Part shown: piece after piece, positions 1-10,862 of the stretch
Layout: every line of letters begins with the position of its first letter
Numbering within the stretch: position 1 is the stretch's first letter
Assembly (NCBI GenBank): GCA_014155875.1
Contig: JACEFZ010014612.1
Location: 129,001-193,000, forward strand
Direction: 5' to 3'
Source: Cepaea nemoralis
Taxonomy: Eukaryota; Mollusca; Gastropoda; Stylommatophora; Helicidae
DNA length: 64,000 nucleotides
The notes under the pieces: model-generated
What the model was told of the DNA's origin: nothing
The model's database searches: none
What the model saw: the letters and a program-made list of their open reading frames with translations, nothing else
Made by a program: the position numbers and the translations under genes

Positions 1-308
1 TACTTATTCCTGATGTTGATAATTGGATGTGGTTCCCTAGCAATCTAGGATCATTACATGATCATAGAAATGTTCATGGAATTATACAGTTGTAAATCTA
101 AGAACGAAACTGTGAAGCAAACAATTCCGTTTTCAAAACCTCGCTATTGCACAGGCAGCAGTAATAATTTACTCCTAGTTTGCCCCATTTTGTGTTTGTC
201 AAAGACGATACTCCATACGTATGTGATTATCTAATTACAGATGCGTCAGTCAGGTCTTAGTCAGATATGACTGAGCTACCGTATAACAGTAGACGGTACT
301 ACCTGGTC
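1..308. other. unassigned sequence
   Basis: AT-rich sequence upstream of the first LINE. I see no coding potential, splice-flanked exon or known repeat. The 5' boundary of the LINE is placed by its similarity to a second copy, so the last few tens of bases could belong to the element. Confidence 0.4.
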
Positions 309-3300
309 TCTGTTAGCGCCGAACGTTGGGCGGCGCTTACCAAACCCGACACCCCACATTGTGCCAACGGCTTCGGGCGGAAGAGCGCAATTGGGAGGGT
401 ACAAGCCTTACCCTGGTGCGAGGAAATGCAAGCTAAAGACAAAATTGTCATGGCAGGGCAGACCAGGCCCTAAGCCTTGGTTGGCGACTGGTCTAGGATC
501 GAAGCTCCGACAGGCGGACAGTTAGAGCATTGCTTTGCTGATCCGGCAGCTTCTGCAGCTTGTCTTGTTCCAGATGTAGGGGTGTTACCTTTCCTCTGGA
601 GTGAACTAGGCGGGCCGAGAGAGGGATCATGCTGCATGGGCAACACATGATCTCTATATTTTAGCCCAGGCTTTGTGCTATGGAGAGGCAATAACTCCAT
701 CCCTGGTCTTAACTGGTCTCGGAATCAAAGCGAGAGGCAACTGTTACGGGTTATAAGTCCTTGTCAGTTGGCGTAGACATGGGGCGCCACGCGTTGCCTC
801 TGACGGTGGGAGACACCTATAGATGTCACTGATTAGCTACCGCCCGCCTCAAGCTGGGCAGCCCCCAGCCAATTGGGTGCTGATCCGCCACAGCCTGCCT
901 GCTTCAATGGGTGCTTGGGGCTAAGACAAAATCTGAATCGCAGGCTGTAAAACCAATGCACCAGGTACAAACAAAAATAAAAATAGAAACCTCAAGCTAC
1001 GGCTTGCAACCTGGAACGTGAGAACCATGTGTCCAGGATTTTCCACTGACTTGACCAATATTGACGATGTGAGAAAAACGGCTGTGATTGATGCCGAACT
1101 CAATCGTCTTAACATTGATATTGCTGGCCTGCAGGAGACTCGCCTCGCTGAGGAAGGGTCACTCAGGGAAAACAACTACACCTTTTTCTGGAAGGGTAGA
1201 GGGCAGGCAGAAAAAAGGCAACACGGTGTGGGCTTTGCAGTGAAGAATTCGTTACTGGGAATGATTGAAATTCCAGCAGGAGGAAATGAAAGACTATTAT
1301 CCCTGCGCTTTGCAACCTCTTTTGGGTTTGCCACCATTATCACTGCATATGCACCGACACTCGATTCCTCTGATGATGTGAAGGATTTGTTCTATGAGGA
1401 GTTAGACTCCGTGATCAAGGCAGTTCCAAAATCTGACTACATTTATATGCTCGGTGATTTCAATGCTCGTGTGGGCAAGGACTCAAGTTCATGGCCAGTG
1501 TGCCTTGGAAAATACAACATCGGTCGCATGAATGAAAATGGGCAAAGGCTGCTGGAGCATTGCACCAGTAATGACCTATGTATTACAAACTCTTTTTTTA
1601 AAACAAAAGAGATGCATAAGGTCACATGGAAACATCCAAGATCCGGCCATTGGCACCAGCTGGACTTCATCATCACACGGAGACAACATCTGAACCATAT
1701 ATCATTGACTCGTAGTTACCACAGTGCTGACTGTGATACGGATCATTCTTTGGTTGTTGCAAGGGTTAGACTGAGACCAAAGAGAATCTACACAGCTAAA
1801 CACAAATCTAGCCACAGGATTAATATTATTAACACTCATGATCCTGAAAAGTGCTTTCAGTTTCAACAGCAACTTGAAGATGCTTTCACTGATACACCAG
1901 AAAATTGTACAGTAAATGAAAAGTGGTGTCAAATTAAGGAAACTCTTTATAAAACTGCCGTAGGGGTTTACGGCACTGTGGATCATAAGAGGCAGGACTG
2001 GTTTGCGGCCAACAGCGAGACTCTGCAGCCCCTGATTGATAAGAAGAAGAAAGCTCTCTTAAGAAACAAGGAAAGACCAACGCGTAACACTCTGAGTGAG
2101 CTAAGGCAAGCTAGGAAGGATGTGCAAAAGGCTGCCAGGCAGTGTGCAAATGATTATTGGATCAAGTTATGTGAGTCCATTCAAATCGCAAGTGATAAGG
2201 GAGACATAAGAAGCATGTATGAAGGAATAAAGAAAGCTTGTGGTCCAGTGATCAAAAGAAGTGCACCATTGAAAACCTTGACTGGAGAAGTCATCACTGA
2301 TAAGAAACAGCAGATGGACAGATGGGTAGAGCACTATTTGGAGCTTTACTCAAGTGAGACCAAACTAGCGGATGATGCCCTCAACGCCATAGAGGCTCTA
2401 CCAACTCTTGACCACCTGGACACACTTCCCACCATAACAGAAGTTAAGTGTGCTATAAATGAACTTGCATCTGGCAAGGCTCCAGGTAAGGATGGGATTC
2501 CAATAGAGGTTATCAGGAGTGGGCAAGACACACTCACTATACAGATCCACCAGCTAATAGAGCTATGCTGGCGTGAAGGACAAGTCCCACAGGATTTCAA
2601 AGATTCAAGCATCATAACACTGTACAAGAACAAGGGCGATCGGAGCGACTGCAACAACTATAGGGGTATCTCACTTCTGTGTATTGTTGGAAAAGTATTT
2701 GCCAGAATTGTTCTGCGCAGACTTCAAGTCCTAGGAGATCAAGTCTACCCCGAATCACAGTGTGGCTTTCGACAGAACCGGTCTACCACTGATATGATAT
2801 TCTCATTGCGACAAATGCAAGAAAAATGCCGTGAACAGAATCAACCACTGTTTATTGCCTTCATCGACCTCACAAAGGCATTTGATTTGGTCAGTCGTGA
2901 GGGTCTGTTCAAGGCACTAAAGAAGATTGGCTGCCCACCAACTCTTCTGTCCATTGTGGAATCGTTCCACACAGGCATGAAGGGTATAATCAAGTTTGAT
3001 GGTGCAACTTCTGAAGAATTTGAAATCAAGAGTGGAGTTAAGCAAGGTTGTGTACTAGCTCCCACCCTCTTTGGAATATACTTTTCACTTCTACTGAAAT
3101 ATGCATTTCGTGATCAGGATGGTGGTATATACATTCACTCACGCTCAGATGGCGGCCTCTACAATGCTCAGAGATTGAAGGCTAAGACCAAAATTAGGAG
3201 GGTACTGATCAGAGAGTTGCTTTTTGCAGATGATGCTGCAGTTACGACCCACTCTGAGGAAGAATTGCAATGTCTACTATCTGCATTCTCCAATGCTTGT

Positions 3301-4212
3301 TCTGAATTTGGTTTAACAATTAGCAAAAAGAAGACACAGATTATGTCACAAGGTGCACATGAGGTACCATCAATCTTTATTGACGACGCCGAACTAGAGA
3401 TAGTAGACCATTTTACATATCTAGGATCAGTGGTAAATAGCAAATTATCCCTAGATCAGGAAATCAACATCCGGATTGGTAAGGCAGCAACAACAATGAA
3501 CAGGTTAAGAAAAAGAGTCTGGGAGAACAGGAAGCTTACTGCCAAAACAAAAGTCCTTGTCTATCAAGCCTGTGTCCTTAGTACTCTTCTCTATGGCAGT
3601 GAAACCTGGACAACTTACTCACACCAAGAGAACAATTTAAACAGCTTTCATATGCGGTGTCTGCGAAGAATTCTTGGTATTAAGTGGCAAGACAAAATCA
3701 CAAATACTGAAGTATTGGAAAGATCAGGTTGTGTGACAGTTTATTCCATGCTCAGTCTTCGTAGACTTAGATGGATAGGACATCTTAGGAGGATGGATGA
3801 TGGTAGAATACCAAAGGATATCTTTTTTGGTGAATTACAGATGGGTAAGAGATCTCAGGGTCGGCCTCTACTACGATACAAAGATGTGTGTAAGCGGGAC
3901 ATGATTGATACAGGCATTGATAATGCACATTGGGAGCAAGTCGCCGCTGAACGTGTTGCATGGAGGGCAAATATCAGAAATGGAATAAAGTCAAAGGAGA
4001 AAATTATTGCAGAAAAGTCACACACCAAGCGTTTGAGACGTAAGATGGTGCATGATGGTGGAAATGACCACGTGTTCACATGCACCCACTGTGAACGGAC
4101 ATTTACAGCGCAAATTGGCCTTATCAGTCACACTCGCTACCGCCATGGTTAAAAGTTATTATGCCTTTTTAAAGCACAAACTATCGTCTGTCAAGACGGC
4201 AAGGTGCCAATG
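309..4212 (+). mobile_element. near-full-length RTE/CFDP2-like non-LTR retrotransposon (LINE-1 copy 1)
   Basis: A LINE of about 3.9 kb with a GC-richer 5' UTR of about 0.63-0.7 kb (309 to about 936-1017), one long open frame and a short 3' end. The limits come from comparison inside the window. The same 5' UTR and endonuclease start recur inverted at 23.6-25.0 kb. The same 3' terminus, ending near GGTGCCAAT, recurs inverted at 17.6 kb. A 5' UTR relic lies at 27.4-27.95 kb. Mobilisation would be by target-primed reverse transcription in the nucleus. The clade is uncertain: the endonuclease resembles LINE proteins commonly annotated craniofacial development protein 2-like (RTE/BovB group). I found no target-site duplication. 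Confidence 0.85.
1018..4152 (+). CDS. LINE ORF2: AP endonuclease, reverse transcriptase and C-terminal zinc finger
   Basis: Open frame of 1044 codons with no internal stop. Residues 1-240 are an exonuclease-endonuclease-phosphatase domain, with QETR near residue 40, GDFNARVG near 146 and a DTDHSLV ending. The reverse transcriptase covers about 450-790, with LTKAFD, GVKQGCVLAPTLF and the catalytic LLFADDAAV. After the thumb (YGSETW) come a RRLRWIGHLRRM segment and a C-terminal C2H2 finger with spacing CxxC-12-H-4-H. Position 1018 is GTG. The first in-frame ATG is at 1027, but the frame stays open back to 937 and encodes LATWNVRTM, the usual endonuclease start. The true initiation is therefore unclear, or the ATG has been lost. 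All catalytic motifs survive, so activity is possible but unproven. Confidence 0.85.
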   Translation: MRTMCPGFSTDLTNIDDVRKTAVIDAELNRLNIDIAGLQETRLAEEGSLRENNYTFFWKGRGQAEKRQHGVGFAVKNSLLGMIEIPAGGNERLLSLRFATSFGFATIITAYAPTLDSSDDVKDLFYEELDSVIKAVPKSDYIYMLGDFNARVGKDSSSWPVCLGKYNIGRMNENGQRLLEHCTSNDLCITNSFFKTKEMHKVTWKHPRSGHWHQLDFIITRRQHLNHISLTRSYHSADCDTDHSLVVARVRLRPKRIYTAKHKSSHRINIINTHDPEKCFQFQQQLEDAFTDTPENCTVNEKWCQIKETLYKTAVGVYGTVDHKRQDWFAANSETLQPLIDKKKKALLRNKERPTRNTLSELRQARKDVQKAARQCANDYWIKLCESIQIASDKGDIRSMYEGIKKACGPVIKRSAPLKTLTGEVITDKKQQMDRWVEHYLELYSSETKLADDALNAIEALPTLDHLDTLPTITEVKCAINELASGKAPGKDGIPIEVIRSGQDTLTIQIHQLIELCWREGQVPQDFKDSSIITLYKNKGDRSDCNNYRGISLLCIVGKVFARIVLRRLQVLGDQVYPESQCGFRQNRSTTDMIFSLRQMQEKCREQNQPLFIAFIDLTKAFDLVSREGLFKALKKIGCPPTLLSIVESFHTGMKGIIKFDGATSEEFEIKSGVKQGCVLAPTLFGIYFSLLLKYAFRDQDGGIYIHSRSDGGLYNAQRLKAKTKIRRVLIRELLFADDAAVTTHSEEELQCLLSAFSNACSEFGLTISKKKTQIMSQGAHEVPSIFIDDAELEIVDHFTYLGSVVNSKLSLDQEINIRIGKAATTMNRLRKRVWENRKLTAKTKVLVYQACVLSTLLYGSETWTTYSHQENNLNSFHMRCLRRILGIKWQDKITNTEVLERSGCVTVYSMLSLRRLRWIGHLRRMDDGRIPKDIFFGELQMGKRSQGRPLLRYKDVCKRDMIDTGIDNAHWEQVAAERVAWRANIRNGIKSKEKIIAEKSHTKRLRRKMVHDGGNDHVFTCTHCERTFTAQIGLISHTRYRHG

Positions 4213-4499
4213 GCAATGGAATTACAGATGCAGACACAGACTACAGATGTAACAACATATAATAATAGTCTATCCAATCGCAATGACACAAGAACAATCA
4301 ATCAGCAAAGCAAGTGACGGAATACCCCAGTATTTCCCTGACCTCCAACAAAAGATACTGTGTACGTGTTGATTTAAAGCTTGAAATATTACACTTCTAC
4401 ACCACCAGACAGTCTATTCAATGTGGAACTTTTCTCTCTAAATGTAATGTAGCAATCAACAGGACACATCACCATCAATTGTTATGCCGGATGATGTAA
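4213..4499. other. intergenic sequence between two LINEs
   Basis: Sequence between the 3' end of the first LINE and the 3' end of the inverted LINE-Z relic. I recognise no coding or repeat signal. Confidence 0.35.
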
Positions 4500-5152
4500 G
4501 CGTTCATGACATACCACATATCTCGGTCTTTGGTTTTTTGGATCATCTCTGCTGATGATATTCCTCCATGCCACCGTCCCTATCCATCCAGCATCATTTC
4601 ACTTGATCTGCCTCTGCCTCTCTTCCTCTCGATCTTTCCAGTTGTCACTATGTTCTCCAATGCTTCCCTTCTCACCAAATGAACACAGACGCTGTTTGAC
4701 TCTTTCTTATTGTTTATTTAATGTTCTAGATTCATTATCTCCTTCCAGGCTGTCGATGTTAGTTACCTTGACAGTCCAAGAAATTCGCAACATTCGTCTT
4801 AGGAACCACATCTCTGTTTCTTCCAAGCACTTTCTAATTTGTTCATTTACATTCAAAGATTCAAGACCCTACAGCAAAACCGGTTCTTTATAGCACTTCA
4901 ACACTCTCTTTCTTACATTCAATGATAGTGACTTTTTGCATAAGATACTCTTCATTTTCTGAAATGCAGCTTTTGCTTGCCCTATTCTGCTCTTAATCTC
5001 TATTGCGCACTTCCATCTGATGTTGTTAATGCCCCTAAACTATCACTTGGTTAAGAATTATTTCTTCTTTTATTTATATTTCACATTTTGGTGTCACCTT
5101 TTTCTCTGATATCACCATTGTTACTGTTTTCTTGAGTTCATCATTCATCATG
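4500..5152 (-). pseudogene. LINE-Z thumb and C-terminal region, broken
   Basis: Minus-strand translation gives an AFQKMKSILCKKSLSLNVRKR-like stretch (about 4915-4990), then a degraded ETW-equivalent and a WFLRRMLRISWT motif (about 4790-4810). A GRQR tract lies near 4610 and an AWRN-like tail near 4570. This is the normal order after the RT domain of RTE-like LINEs. Frames change and stops occur within it. Confidence 0.6.
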
Positions 5153-6166
5153 TGTTACTTGGGTGGTGTGTGGGTGCGGGTATGTGCGGGGTGGGTGGGT
5201 GAGGGTATCTGTATGGGTGTGGGCGGAGATATTGTGTAGTAAGTTGGTGGGTGATATGTGTGTGGTGTGTAGGTGGGGGATGTGTTGTGGTATGGGGGTG
5301 TGGGATGTGTGGGTGAGGGATGGATATGTGTGTGTGGTGTGTGGGTTGGGAATATTGTGTGGTAGGGGATGTGTGTGATGTGCGTGTGCGGGATGTGTTT
5401 GGTGAGGGATGTGGGTTAGGGCATGTGTTAGTGGGTGGAGAATGTATGTGTGGGTGGTGAGGTGTGTGTGAGTGTATTGGGGATGCATAGGTGGTTAGGG
5501 AGATGTGTGTGTGGGTAGGGAGATGTCAGTTGGTGGGGATGTATGTGTATGGTTTTGGGATGTGTGAGTGGATGTGCGATGTGTGGGTTGGTGGGAGAAT
5601 GTGTGTGCGTGGGTGGGGAATATGTGGTCGATGGAGGTGTAGTTGGGGAATGGATGGTTGGAGATGTGGTTGGGCAGAGGATGTGTGGAGGGGAATGGGT
5701 GTGTGGGTAGGATGTGTACGTGGGTGGGTGCGGGATGTGTTGGTTGGTGGGGGGAGGGGTGTTTGTGTGGGTGGCGATTGTGTTTGGATTGGGGAATAGG
5801 TGAGGGCAGTGTGTGTGGGTAAGGGATATGCGGGAAGGGTGATGTCGGTTGGTGGGGTATGTATGTGTCCCTGGGTGTGTGTGTGTGTGGGTGGGCAGGG
5901 GTGTTGTGTGGGTGGGGTGATGTGTGGGTGGAGTGATGTGTGGGTAGGTGGGAGATGGGCCTCATAACATGGTAATTTACCTTGTTTATGTATACAACAT
6001 TCATTTCACAATGTTTGTTTTTCTTATGTGAATGTATAATGCTCTTGATGAACGAAAGATGAGTGATTGGAAGGGCCTAATGTAAGACGGGCCTGTGTGC
6101 CCAATTTGTGAACCTTTTAAAATAAAGTTGATTTGATTTGATTTGATTTGATTTGATTTGATATAC
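5153..6166 (+). mobile_element. VNTR retroelement copy 1 (GT-rich VNTR, conserved block, pentamer tail)
   Basis: About 800 bp of degenerate GTGTGGG-type repeat is followed by a roughly 200-bp non-repetitive block (5955-6115). Then come AAATAAAG and a tail of TTGAT/GATTT pentamers (6125-6163). The block includes a piece reading GAACGAAAGATGAGTGATTG that recurs, inverted, at 58.8 kb, and in weaker form at 47.6 kb, each beside a short-tandem tail and a CA/GT-rich array. It has no coding capacity. The element sits inside LINE-Z, which shows it as a discrete insertion. I infer a non-autonomous retroelement that uses a LINE machinery. Confidence 0.65.
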
Positions 6167-7140
6167 CAGGAGAGTCCATTCTTTGCACTATCTGTTACTA
6201 CAATATCCAACAATTGATCTATGTCTTTTGCATTATTCGCCACCAATACTGTATCACCTGCATAGCGTATATTGTCTATATTATAACCTCCAAATAGTAT
6301 TCATGGCTTATGTTTGATCACTCGCATTATTAATTCGCTATAGAGGGGGAAGAGATCCGGTGACAAAATACAGACCTACCGCACATCCAGCCTTATTTGT
6401 TCATGATTGCCCTGTTTAATTCTCATTTTCCTTGCTGCTACTTGGTTCCAGTAAATATTATTTATTATTGTGAGATCTTTCCCATCAATGCTAATATCTT
6501 CCAACATTTTAATAAGTTCATCATGTGTTACTTTATCAAATGCCTTACTATAATCGTTGAAGCACAAATATATCTTTTTTCTGTTTCTCTGTTGATATTT
6601 CTATTAGTGTCCGTAATGTATATATTGCATTGTTTGTACCCTTTCCTTCCACACATCCATACTGCTCTTTGCCAATTTCCATTTTTATTTTCTTTCTTGT
6701 TCTTCTCATTATAATTGTGAGTAGAATCTCAATGACATGGTTTATGAAGTTAATAGTATGAACACATTTGCTTTCAATTGCTCCTTTTCTTTTTGTAGAG
6801 CTATAAATACAGATTTCAGTATATCGTTCGGTAGATATTCGCTTTTTAAAAATATAATTCAATATTTTGTTTAATATATTTACTCCAAATTCTCCCAGCA
6901 CTTCTAATTCTTCTATTGTGATTCCATCTGGCCCAGCTGTTTTTCATTTCTTCATATGTGTGACAGCGTCATCGACTTCTTCTTTTAGAATAGGTGGACC
7001 TTCTAAGTTACTTTCTTCTTTTATTCTTTACTTTCTCCATCATACAATTCTCTTGTATATTCATCCCACCTCTATAGTATGGTACCTTCCTCCAATAATA
7101 TCTTTTCATAGCATGCACAATTTCTGTGATGTGCACAAAA
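6167..7140 (-). pseudogene. LINE-Z reverse transcriptase fragment, broken
   Basis: Minus-strand frames give, in order, AGPDGI (about 6930), EQYGCVEGKGTNNAIYTLRT (about 6610-6670), CFNDYSKAFDKV (about 6530-6565) and NIRYAGDTVLVA (about 6235-6275). The last is the catalytic YADD with the first Asp changed to Gly, so the enzyme is inactive even apart from the frameshifts. The fragment stops at the VNTR insertion. Confidence 0.7.
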
Positions 7141-7290
7141 TAAGTATCTGCGGTTGGGCCTTGTTCGCGTCGGATTGGAAGCCCTTGACTTAAGTTTCCT
7201 TCTCGTTTGCGACCGTACCCGGGATCAAACTCCGGATCACTGGCTTGTGAGGCACTGAGGGAGAAGGGACTTTTATCGTTAAGATCCATC
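7141..7290 (-). mobile_element. tRNA-derived SINE fragment (SINE-B)
   Basis: The minus strand carries a B-box-like GAGTTTGATCCCGG preceded by a CAAGCCAGTGATC anticodon-arm-like segment, as in tRNA-derived SINE heads. The A-box half is degraded. It abuts the 5' end of the LINE-Z relic. Confidence 0.4.
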
Positions 7291-7410
7291 TATTGTGACA
7301 TTGCTCATTTTAATCAAACACAATAACAGATAACAATTAACAACCATAAACCAACAATCACCAACCTATAGCCACTACCCAACTTAAACGTCAAATTGCA
7401 TGTCATTTAC

Positions 7411-7648
7411 AGGACGTCGCTATACATCTAACATTTGTTGGATCTTTGTGATTTACAGAGCATGATTGCGTTCAGTAGTTTGCCATTTTATTAAGAATGA
7501 CCGACGCTCATAACATTGTAAGAAATCAACACAATGTGGTCTACTTCCAAGCCGTCAACAGTTGATTTCGAACACGGAATGAGGGATTGCGGATCACGCT
7601 CGCTACCCCTTCGCCACAGACGCTGGCAAAATGTTGTATCTTCTTTGC
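7411..7648 (-). mobile_element. SINE-A copy
   Basis: Member of a tRNA-headed SINE family found about 12 times in the window. Its 3' end (left, on the plus strand) is AGGACGTCGC. The body includes TTCAGTAGTTTGCCA and a GAACGACCG-like segment. The head contains a TTCGAA-type B box. Body identity to the other copies is visible by eye across about 200 bp. Confidence 0.65.
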
Positions 7649-7835
7649 AGGACGGTGCAACCAACCCCAGGTTGACTTTCTAGACAATAGTACGTTAAGT
7701 AGCTTACCATGCCTTTCTGAACGAGAAGTCAACATTTAATGTCAACTGAATGCGGATGTAGGGGTTGAACCGACCACCTAGCTATGGGAGTTTGGTAGCG
7801 GGCACTCTTTTCTTTTCGACCACGTCGCCGTCTAA
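7649..7835 (-). mobile_element. SINE-A copy, tandem with the previous one
   Basis: It starts with CAGGACGGTGCAACCAACC, matching the family 3' end, and has a CTTTCTGAACGA body segment. On the minus strand it ends in a tRNA-like head with an ACGTGGTCG A-box and a GGTTCAACCCC B-box. It lies head-to-tail with the copy at 7411. Confidence 0.55.
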
Positions 7836-8924
7836 TAACCAACTACCAATAACAAATGTGCTATTGCTTCAGTTTTAACCAGGATGGAAACAAACAACAT
7901 GTAATAATATCTAGACAATAAATAAGTAACCAGAAGAGAATTATGTCACACACCATAAGGTACATTGGGTATATGGTGTTAAACCCATGTGCAATAGATA
8001 CAACAGTGCTCATTGGGGTCAGTATCAAGCTGGTGGCTATTACTTCCGAAGACATTTCCTGATGCCCAATTTAGGTGGTGATGATAATGATTAATTGTAG
8101 TACATTATCATAGGCGAGGCTTGCGGACATACATTCTGCTTCATAGACTACTCTATAATAGGGTGTGGAATACACATTCAAGACTGTAAGCAACGCAAGG
8201 CACTATTGCAAGTATACATTTTGTAGCCAACGAGAACCAAGTCGATCAATGCAAGGTTCATCCCTGTTCTAATAACAGGTGAGCGTTTGTTAGACATATG
8301 TTTTCCATTTAACGCCCATGTAATATTAACACCACAGAGTACGACTATTTATGTGTCCTGTATTTATATGTTCGGTGCAATATATTTTGTATATACATAT
8401 ATACTGTGTACTCGGTTTGTGCAATTTGATTTTGAAAACGTCACTATTGGTTGGTTTGAGAACATAGATTTATAATTATCTGCCGTCGAAAGCTGGTTAG
8501 ACGAGTTGATGAACAATACAGCTACGTGTGTGACAACAATAATACCAATTAGTCTAGTAACTGCCAGTCGTATTGTTATTGTTATCAAAGTCATATTAAT
8601 TACCAACAGACGTATGCAGCTCACCTCGAGTCAAGTCAAATTAACCACCACACAACTCATGTCGAAGACAACCAAAACGTTTCTGAGTATATGTGTGCTG
8701 TAAATTGCATGCAATGGATTTTGGTTGGTTTTAGGATAGTTTTTAACTTCTAATGTCCTAGACCACGATATGCTACTGATGAGTGTATTACTTGTTGTTA
8801 CTGTGCCTTAACTGCGTTGGGGACTTTATTATTTACGTCGGTGCAAATAATCAATATGTATTTAGCACTATATGCCCAAGTTGCGAAAGACGCGTTAGAG
8901 AGTCCTTTCATTAATAAAAGGTTC
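7836..8924. other. unassigned AT-rich sequence
   Basis: No gene, splice-consistent exon or repeat family recognised. Short chance frames only. Confidence 0.35.
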
Positions 8925-9100
8925 AGGCTGTCTCTGGGTGAACCACCCTATGTTTATGCGAGCGGTGTGATCAATCCACAGAACATATTCTCCAGGATTT
9001 CCCCCAGTATAGTCAGCTAAGAAGGGACAACTGGCCTAGTGCGACGGCACTGCATACACAACTGTATGAAGAAATGACAAGCTGCAAATACTATTGACTA
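8925..9100 (+). pseudogene. 3' relic of an I/Nimb-like LINE (zinc-finger tail of ORF2)
   Basis: A plus-strand frame reads TEHILQDFPQYSQLRRDNWP and then ATALHTQLYEE. This is the hallmark tail after the RNase H domain of I-group LINEs, where TEHILQDCP is usual; the Cys is replaced by Phe here. An upstream frame reads LSLGEPP, so at least one frameshift has occurred. The same motif, TAEHILQDCPKY, occurs in the larger LINE at 59.7-62.8 kb. Confidence 0.6.
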
Positions 9101-9566
9101 TATCACGAGAACTCGTATGTTAGTGTAAGCAAGAAAGAATGAACGATAAAAGAAGAAATACTAGGCTGGGGCATTAGGAATGGTGTATAGGTGTACACAG
9201 TAACGATGTCTGGTGTAAAATAAAACATTGTGTCATATATGTATACTCGACAATATTTTTAACGCATTGAGCTTCTATGTAAATACATAACAGGAAACTT
9301 CCTCATTCATCCTGTAACCCAGAAGTGGGGAACGTCCAGAACGCGGGCCGTATTATGTCCGCAAAATCATTTGGTCTGGCCCTGCCATGGCAACTCTTCT
9401 CCGTTTAACCTCAGCTGATTCCTGCAGGATTACATTTGACATGGTGTCAGAGCGTGTTTTATTCCAAACCACCACGAACAAGCCACAGCAAGCTGAAATA
9501 CATATTCAATAAAGACAAGAGATACTGATGAATGTAACTGTGGTACAAGCTACACTTTTATTGCAG
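9101..9566. other. unassigned sequence
   Basis: No recognised feature. It ends at a good splice acceptor (pyrimidine tract plus TTGCAG). Confidence 0.3.
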
Positions 9567-9646
9567 GAGTGTCATGCAGAACAGAGAAAGTTACTATGCC
9601 TTGCTCTCCCCATTTGAAGACAATCTCTATAGCGAAACCAAAAAGC
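9567..9646 (+). CDS. candidate internal exon, unknown gene
   Basis: An 80-nt segment sits between a strong acceptor (ACACTTTTATTGCAG) and a strong donor (GTAAGT). One frame is open throughout: one leading nt, 26 codons (containing ESYYALLSPFEDNLYSE), one trailing nt. I recognise no domain and found no partner exon on the plus strand. It could be a real exon of an unseen gene or a chance pairing of splice-like signals. Confidence 0.25.
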
Positions 9647-10640
9647 GTAAGTTGACTGCTGCTTTCTGTGCATATATTCATAATGCTGTATGAAGGTGGA
9701 CGAAATAGTTCTGGCATCCTTCAATGACTAAAGCCTTTCTTCAAGACATGTATGTGTACTTACTCTGTATCTAACATAAATATTACATACACATCTTTAA
9801 AGATGAAAAGGGGTGATTAACAGAAAATAATCAATCTGTTGAAATTCTCAACATAAATGTGTGGTGCAGCAGTATTTACTGACATGGAACAAGCAATAGG
9901 AATTTGGAAGTAAGGTTCTGGAGTTACAATATTCCAGGGATCAAGTAAACGTATCGTATATAGCTATATCAGTGAGTGGTTGTTGTTTGCTCAATTCGCA
10001 ATGACTATTTAGTCATTTGTCATTGTGTAAAGCTTGCTAATTTTATTTCTCGTTTTCTTTGCTTTATTCGCCCAAAGAAAGGCATTTTAACATTGTGCAA
10101 ACATTCTCAATGGCACATTGATGCATAATGTTAGCAAAATCAGTGTTTTTTTTCTAATTATGATGAAGTGCATTAAAAGCAATTAGAAGATGAACATACA
10201 GGTTTCATTCATGGCCGGGAGACTAGGGTTCGTATTTTCTATATGAGAGTTGTCTTTGATCAATGTGAAGAGTGCATTGTGGATAAAGCTTTTGACTGTG
10301 GTCATCATCAAACATCATGAAACCAAAGGTTTCCAGCACACTTAGTCCACACAAGTGAAACAATGTATCGTTAAAAGGAAACAGCTGTCAGAATAACCGT
10401 TGAATCATAACACCGTTTTGAGAGGCAGTCAGGAGTACATTTACTCTCTCCTTATGTGTTCAACATAAACGCAGAAGGTATAATGAGAAACACAAAATAT
10501 TTTTGGAAATAGAATTCTTCAAATGATGTACGCATTTGACATGGCCCTTTTCTCAAATAGTGCAAACGGATCACAACAATGAAACATATCTGTCAAGTAC
10601 TATCATTCGGAAGATTAAAATCTTTTTTTTTTAAATCGAA
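9647..10640. other. unassigned AT-rich sequence
   Basis: No coding or family-level repeat signal seen. Confidence 0.35.
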
Positions 10641-10645
10641 TACGC

Positions 10646-10862
10646 GCGCGCGCACACACACACACACACACGCACACACACACACATGCATACATACACA
10701 CTCATACATGCACACTCATACACACACACATTCACAGTACACACACATACATACATACGCACACATACACACAAACATATGCATACATACACACATCCAT
10801 GCACACAAATACACACACACATACACACAAATACAAAACACACATGCAAGCACACAAACACA
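10646..10862. repeat. CA-rich microsatellite
   Basis: Alternating purine-pyrimidine tract: GC dinucleotides, then CA with interspersed ATAC and ATGC, about 215 bp. It can adopt Z-DNA in principle. Frames through it encode only His/Thr or Cys/Val low complexity. Confidence 0.9.

Larger units (their letters stand above)
4500..7140 (-). mobile_element. decayed RTE-like LINE (LINE-Z copy 1), interrupted at 5153-6166
   Basis: A degenerate LINE read leftward. The 5' part (7140-6167) holds reverse-transcriptase palm sequence. The 3' part (5152-4500) holds the thumb and C-terminal region. Protein similarity resumes directly on both sides of a 1.01-kb GT-rich element, so that element inserted into an existing LINE. 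Many stops and frameshifts show it is dead. A second copy lies at 30.9-31.7 kb on the plus strand. Confidence 0.7.
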
